The translations under genes and the position numbers were made by a program. Source: Pseudomonadota bacterium (lineage in GTDB: Bacteria; Desulfobacterota; Desulfovibrionia; Desulfovibrionales; Desulfovibrionaceae). From it: 64,000 bases of DNA. The notes below the pieces were generated by a model that saw nothing but the letters and a program-made list of their open reading frames with translations, was not told where the DNA came from and searched no databases. The DNA is taken from the NCBI GenBank assembly GCA_023460395.1, contig JAEWQB010000017.1, forward strand, positions 62,001 through 126,000, read 5' to 3'. Every line of letters begins with the position of its first letter. The first letter of the stretch is position 1. Below, in pieces: positions 61,471-64,000 of this stretch.

Positions 61471-62681
61471 TGCGCACACACTTTGCCTTCACAGGGTATT
61501 TGGGCAAACGTCTGCACCTTGGTGTAAGCGGCTCCATTGCCGCCTACAAGGCGCTGGACCTTGTCCGCATGTTCCGGGATACGGGAGCGGATGTGGGGGT
61601 GACTCTCACAGAATCGGCCCGCCAGTTTGTCACGCCCCTCAGCTTTGAAGCGCTGGGGGCGTCTCCCGTATTTGCGGACATGTACCCCGTGGGGGACGAT
61701 GTTTTTGGTCATCTGACCCCCGGAGAAGCGGCCCACGCCATGCTCATCGCCCCGGCGACAGCCACCACGCTGGCGCGATTGGCGAACGGTCTTGCAGACG
61801 ACATGCTTTCATGTCAGGCACTGGCCTTTCCGCATCCTCTTGTCATTGCCCCCGCCATGAACCCGCGCATGTGGCACAATGCCGCCACGCAGGAAAACTG
61901 GGCACGGCTCGCGCAGCGCGGGCATATCTGCATAGCGCCCGGCTGCGGGCGCACCGCCTGTATGGAAGAAGGGCAAGGCCGCCTTGCCAGTTTGGACGAA
62001 ATATTCCTGTACACCCTGCGTGCGCTGACGCCGCAAGACATGGCAGGCCGCACTGTTATGGTAACGCTTGGTCCCACACGCGAACAATGGGACGGAGTGC
62101 GCTTTTGGTCCAATCCCTCCAGCGGCACCATGGGGGCCGGTCTTGCGATAGCCGCATGGCTGCGTGGAGCGGAGGTGCACGCGGTGTGCGGTCCCGGCAC
62201 TCCGTGGCTTCCCCCGGCAATACAGCAACACCCGGTGACTTCCGCCCGACAGATGTACGAAGCGGCGGACGCGCTATGGTCCACCATGGACACGGGCATT
62301 TTCACCGCCGCTGTGGCGGATTTCACTCCCGTGCCCTTTGGCGACGCCAAGTTTAAAAAACACGGCGCAGATGAGCTGACCGTACACTTTACCCCAACCG
62401 CCGACATTCTGCGCACATTGGGGCAACGCAAGCAACACGGTCAAAAAATTGTGGGATTTGCGGCGGAAACCAGCAACCTTCAGGAAAGCGCGCAGGCCAA
62501 ACTCCGCGCCAAGAATGCCGACATGATTGTGGGCAATATTGTAGGTAAACCGGGTTCTGGATTCCAGTCCGCCACCAACGCCGTATTCGTCACAGACCGC
62601 ACAGGACGCTGCGAAGAATGGCCTGTGCAGCCCAAGACCGAAGTGGCGTGGAGGATTCTCGATTGGCTGTTGCAACTCTGA
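61470..62681 (+). CDS. coaBC: bifunctional phosphopantothenoylcysteine decarboxylase/phosphopantothenate--cysteine ligase
   Basis: A 403-residue coenzyme A biosynthesis enzyme. The CoaC flavoprotein half has GVSGSIAAYKALDLVRMF, His in GHLTPGEAAHAML, PAMNPRMWHNAATQ and the active-site Cys in CGRTACMEEGQGRL. The CoaB half has GPTREQWDGVRF, SNPSSGTMG and AAVADFTPVPFGDAKFKK. The Lys of the usual SSGKMG is Thr here. The start is GTG at 61470, overlapping the lipoprotein stop by one base; no other start gives the full flavoprotein N-terminus. It is coupled to the following unknown gene by a TGATG overlap. Confidence 0.94.
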   Translation: MRTHFAFTGYLGKRLHLGVSGSIAAYKALDLVRMFRDTGADVGVTLTESARQFVTPLSFEALGASPVFADMYPVGDDVFGHLTPGEAAHAMLIAPATATTLARLANGLADDMLSCQALAFPHPLVIAPAMNPRMWHNAATQENWARLAQRGHICIAPGCGRTACMEEGQGRLASLDEIFLYTLRALTPQDMAGRTVMVTLGPTREQWDGVRFWSNPSSGTMGAGLAIAAWLRGAEVHAVCGPGTPWLPPAIQQHPVTSARQMYEAADALWSTMDTGIFTAAVADFTPVPFGDAKFKKHGADELTVHFTPTADILRTLGQRKQHGQKIVGFAAETSNLQESAQAKLRAKNADMIVGNIVGKPGSGFQSATNAVFVTDRTGRCEEWPVQPKTEVAWRILDWLLQL

Positions 62682-63682
62682 TGCTGCGCGAATCGCTCCG
62701 CCCGTGGCGCAATGCCGGGCTGGAGTTTCTGCTGGACGAACACGGGCTGTTCGCCGCACAGGACGACTGTGCCCCCGATATGGCAGGAACGCCCCCTGTC
62801 GCTCCGTCCATGGAGGCAAAAACGGGAGTGCCGTTCACACCCGGCCCAAGTCCCGAACACGCCACCCGTCAGAGCTCTTCGCAACCGGATTCTGTTCCCC
62901 CACACCGGCGGGGCGGTGCCACGCCACAACCAAGCGCCCGGCATAGCCAACAGGGAAGTCCCGCGCCGCGCCAAAACGTTCCCGGTACGGACGGAAACCC
63001 TGCCAGCCCTCTTCGCCATGCAGCGCAGAGCGCACCACAACGAAACGTATCACCGGCGGGACTGCCGGGTCAGCCCAACCGCCACGCTACCGGACATGCC
63101 AGCGCCCAACCCGCCGGGGCAAACCGCCCCGCAGTGCATCCCACGCCGCAGCCGCCGGAAGAATGGCCCGCCCTTTGGCGGCAGCAATGGGCCAAAGTTC
63201 GCATCCCCAGCCCTGTGGTCTGGACGTACTGGAGCCTTGGTGAAGATTTAAGCGGTCATGCCCACGCGGAACGCGGTGCCCTACTGCGACAGATTATTGG
63301 CTCTCTCCAGTTACCCGCCGGGTCTAGCGCATTCTGGCCTGTGGCCCTGCCTGTGGTCGCCCCGCCTGCTCCCGCGGAACAGATGACTCAGGCGGACAAG
63401 GAGAAAGCGAGTGCGGAACTCATTGCCGCCCCAGAGATATTTCTGGCCGGACTGCGCCGCATTCGCCCCCGCTACTGCATCACCTTCGGCTCGCGCGCGC
63501 TCAAGACATTCGCCCCGCATGCCGGGTTAAGTCCCTACACTTTCACGCAATTTATGGGGCATCGGTTGCTGGCCCTGCCGGACATTGACATCCTGCTCGC
63601 CGATTCCTCGCCCTTGCCCGCCGTCATAGCCTTTCTGCGCACTGCGGTGTCCTTGCGGGACCGCAGTACCCGCGGGGAATAA
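62681..63682 (+). CDS. unknown protein with a low-complexity Pro/Gln-rich linker
   Basis: A 333-residue protein. A short N-terminal part (MLRESLRPWRNAGLEFLLDE) is followed by about 115 residues rich in Pro, Gln, Ala and Ser. A folded C-terminal domain (about 160-330) contains VRIPSPVVWTYWSLGEDLSG, ERGALLRQIIGSLQLPAGS, FWPVALP and RIRPRYCITFGSRALKTFAP. That part is reminiscent of the uracil-DNA glycosylase superfamily fold, but no catalytic motif is convincing. ATG 62681 overlaps the coaBC stop; a TTG at 62663 has a better ribosome site (GGAGG 62650-62654) and may be the real start. Confidence 0.75.
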   Translation: MLRESLRPWRNAGLEFLLDEHGLFAAQDDCAPDMAGTPPVAPSMEAKTGVPFTPGPSPEHATRQSSSQPDSVPPHRRGGATPQPSARHSQQGSPAPRQNVPGTDGNPASPLRHAAQSAPQRNVSPAGLPGQPNRHATGHASAQPAGANRPAVHPTPQPPEEWPALWRQQWAKVRIPSPVVWTYWSLGEDLSGHAHAERGALLRQIIGSLQLPAGSSAFWPVALPVVAPPAPAEQMTQADKEKASAELIAAPEIFLAGLRRIRPRYCITFGSRALKTFAPHAGLSPYTFTQFMGHRLLALPDIDILLADSSPLPAVIAFLRTAVSLRDRSTRGE

Positions 63683-63806
63683 CGCACGTCGCTAAGGGTG
63701 CCGCGCTTCCCACGCCGCCAGCCTGCGCATAACCAGCATGGCCTCCACAACATATGGGCCGCGTCTACGACACCACCTGTGACACCCACCTGCTCAGGAA
63801 ACGCCC

Positions 63807-63834
63807 TTGCCCTGACACACCATTTTGGTATGAT
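63807..63834 (+). promoter_or_regulatory. sigma-70-type promoter for the gene at 63871
   Basis: TTGCCC (63807-63812) and TATGAT (63829-63834) are 16 bp apart, 36 bp before the start codon of the truncated gene. Confidence 0.5.
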
Positions 63835-63870
63835 TGGGTATTCATACTTCTTTTTTCGGAGCACCCGCCC

Positions 63871-64000
63871 ATGACACGCCTTGAACCGCTCACGCATCTT
63901 TTCGACATGCTGCACCATGCGTGGGAGCATCCCAAAACGGAACGGCGTATCGCCCTGCTGCTCATTGCCACGTTTTTAGGGAGTCTTGTAAGTATTGAGC
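63871..64000 (+). CDS. N-terminus of a membrane protein, cut by the window end
   Basis: An open frame from ATG 63871 to the last base, 43 residues. It begins MTRLEPLTHLFDMLHHAWEH and then enters a hydrophobic stretch (IALLLIATFLGSLVS), so a membrane protein is likely. CGGAG lies just upstream, and a promoter match precedes it. Too little is present to name a family. Confidence 0.7.
   Translation, partial: MTRLEPLTHLFDMLHHAWEHPKTERRIALLLIATFLGSLVSIE

Overview
The window is GC-rich and looks like a chromosome segment of a Gram-negative, anaerobic sulfate-reducer-type bacterium, most probably a member of the Desulfovibrionaceae. The evidence is a 62-residue ferredoxin with the Asp-for-Cys cluster motif of Desulfovibrio africanus ferredoxin III, a four-subunit 2-oxoacid:ferredoxin oxidoreductase, an oxygen-sensitive glycyl radical enzyme with its activase, several methyl-accepting chemotaxis proteins, sigma-54 regulation, and Gram-negative envelope genes (kdsB, a DegP-type protease, lipoproteins). 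I see no tRNA, rRNA, CRISPR array, insertion sequence or prophage. Most ORFs are ordinary core genes.

Layout. 1-8.3 kb: a two-component system with an NtrC-type regulator, three tandem palindromes and a -24/-12 promoter, an orphan amino-acid-type ABC binding protein, a small DMT-family membrane protein, and a glycyl radical enzyme pair that I read as trans-4-hydroxy-L-proline dehydratase (HypD) and its activase. 8.5-9.7 kb: isocitrate dehydrogenase. 10.1-15.2 kb: a surface-glycan cassette with a glycosyltransferase/sugar-phosphate transferase fusion, a DegT aminotransferase and a PglF/WbpM-type 4,6-dehydratase. 15.5-19.3 kb: potABCD polyamine importer. 19.8-25.2 kb: glmS, a TetR regulator, an RlmB-type rRNA methylase and an MltD-like LysM transglycosylase. 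25.3-29.5 kb: a hybrid histidine kinase and an NtrC-like regulator whose AAA+ domain has decayed. 29.6-34.2 kb: an XRE regulator, a gene-poor stretch, a lipoprotein, tag, and a chemoreceptor broken by a one-base frameshift. 34.4-36.1 kb: an overlapping YkgJ/unknown/TPR operon behind a good sigma-54 promoter match.

36.4-48.6 kb: ferredoxin, DegP-type protease, kdsB-carA, a TPR protein, two further chemoreceptors, an ArnT/GT39-like transferase and a second YkgJ-like protein. 48.7-53.1 kb: penicillin-binding protein 1A and a DUF4139 protein. 53.3-56.5 kb: a MoxR ATPase, an HExxH/VWA protein and an unknown protein that look like one operon. 56.6-59.3 kb: the four-gene ferredoxin oxidoreductase operon (minus strand). 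59.5-64 kb: queA, a lipoprotein overlapping coaBC, an unknown gene overlapping coaBC, and the start of a membrane protein cut by the window end.

The candidates most worth following up are the MoxR/HExxH-VWA/unknown operon, the HypD region with its enhancer-promoter module, the glycan-transferase fusion, the pseudo-NtrC regulator and the frameshifted chemoreceptor. None can be shown to be new from sequence alone.
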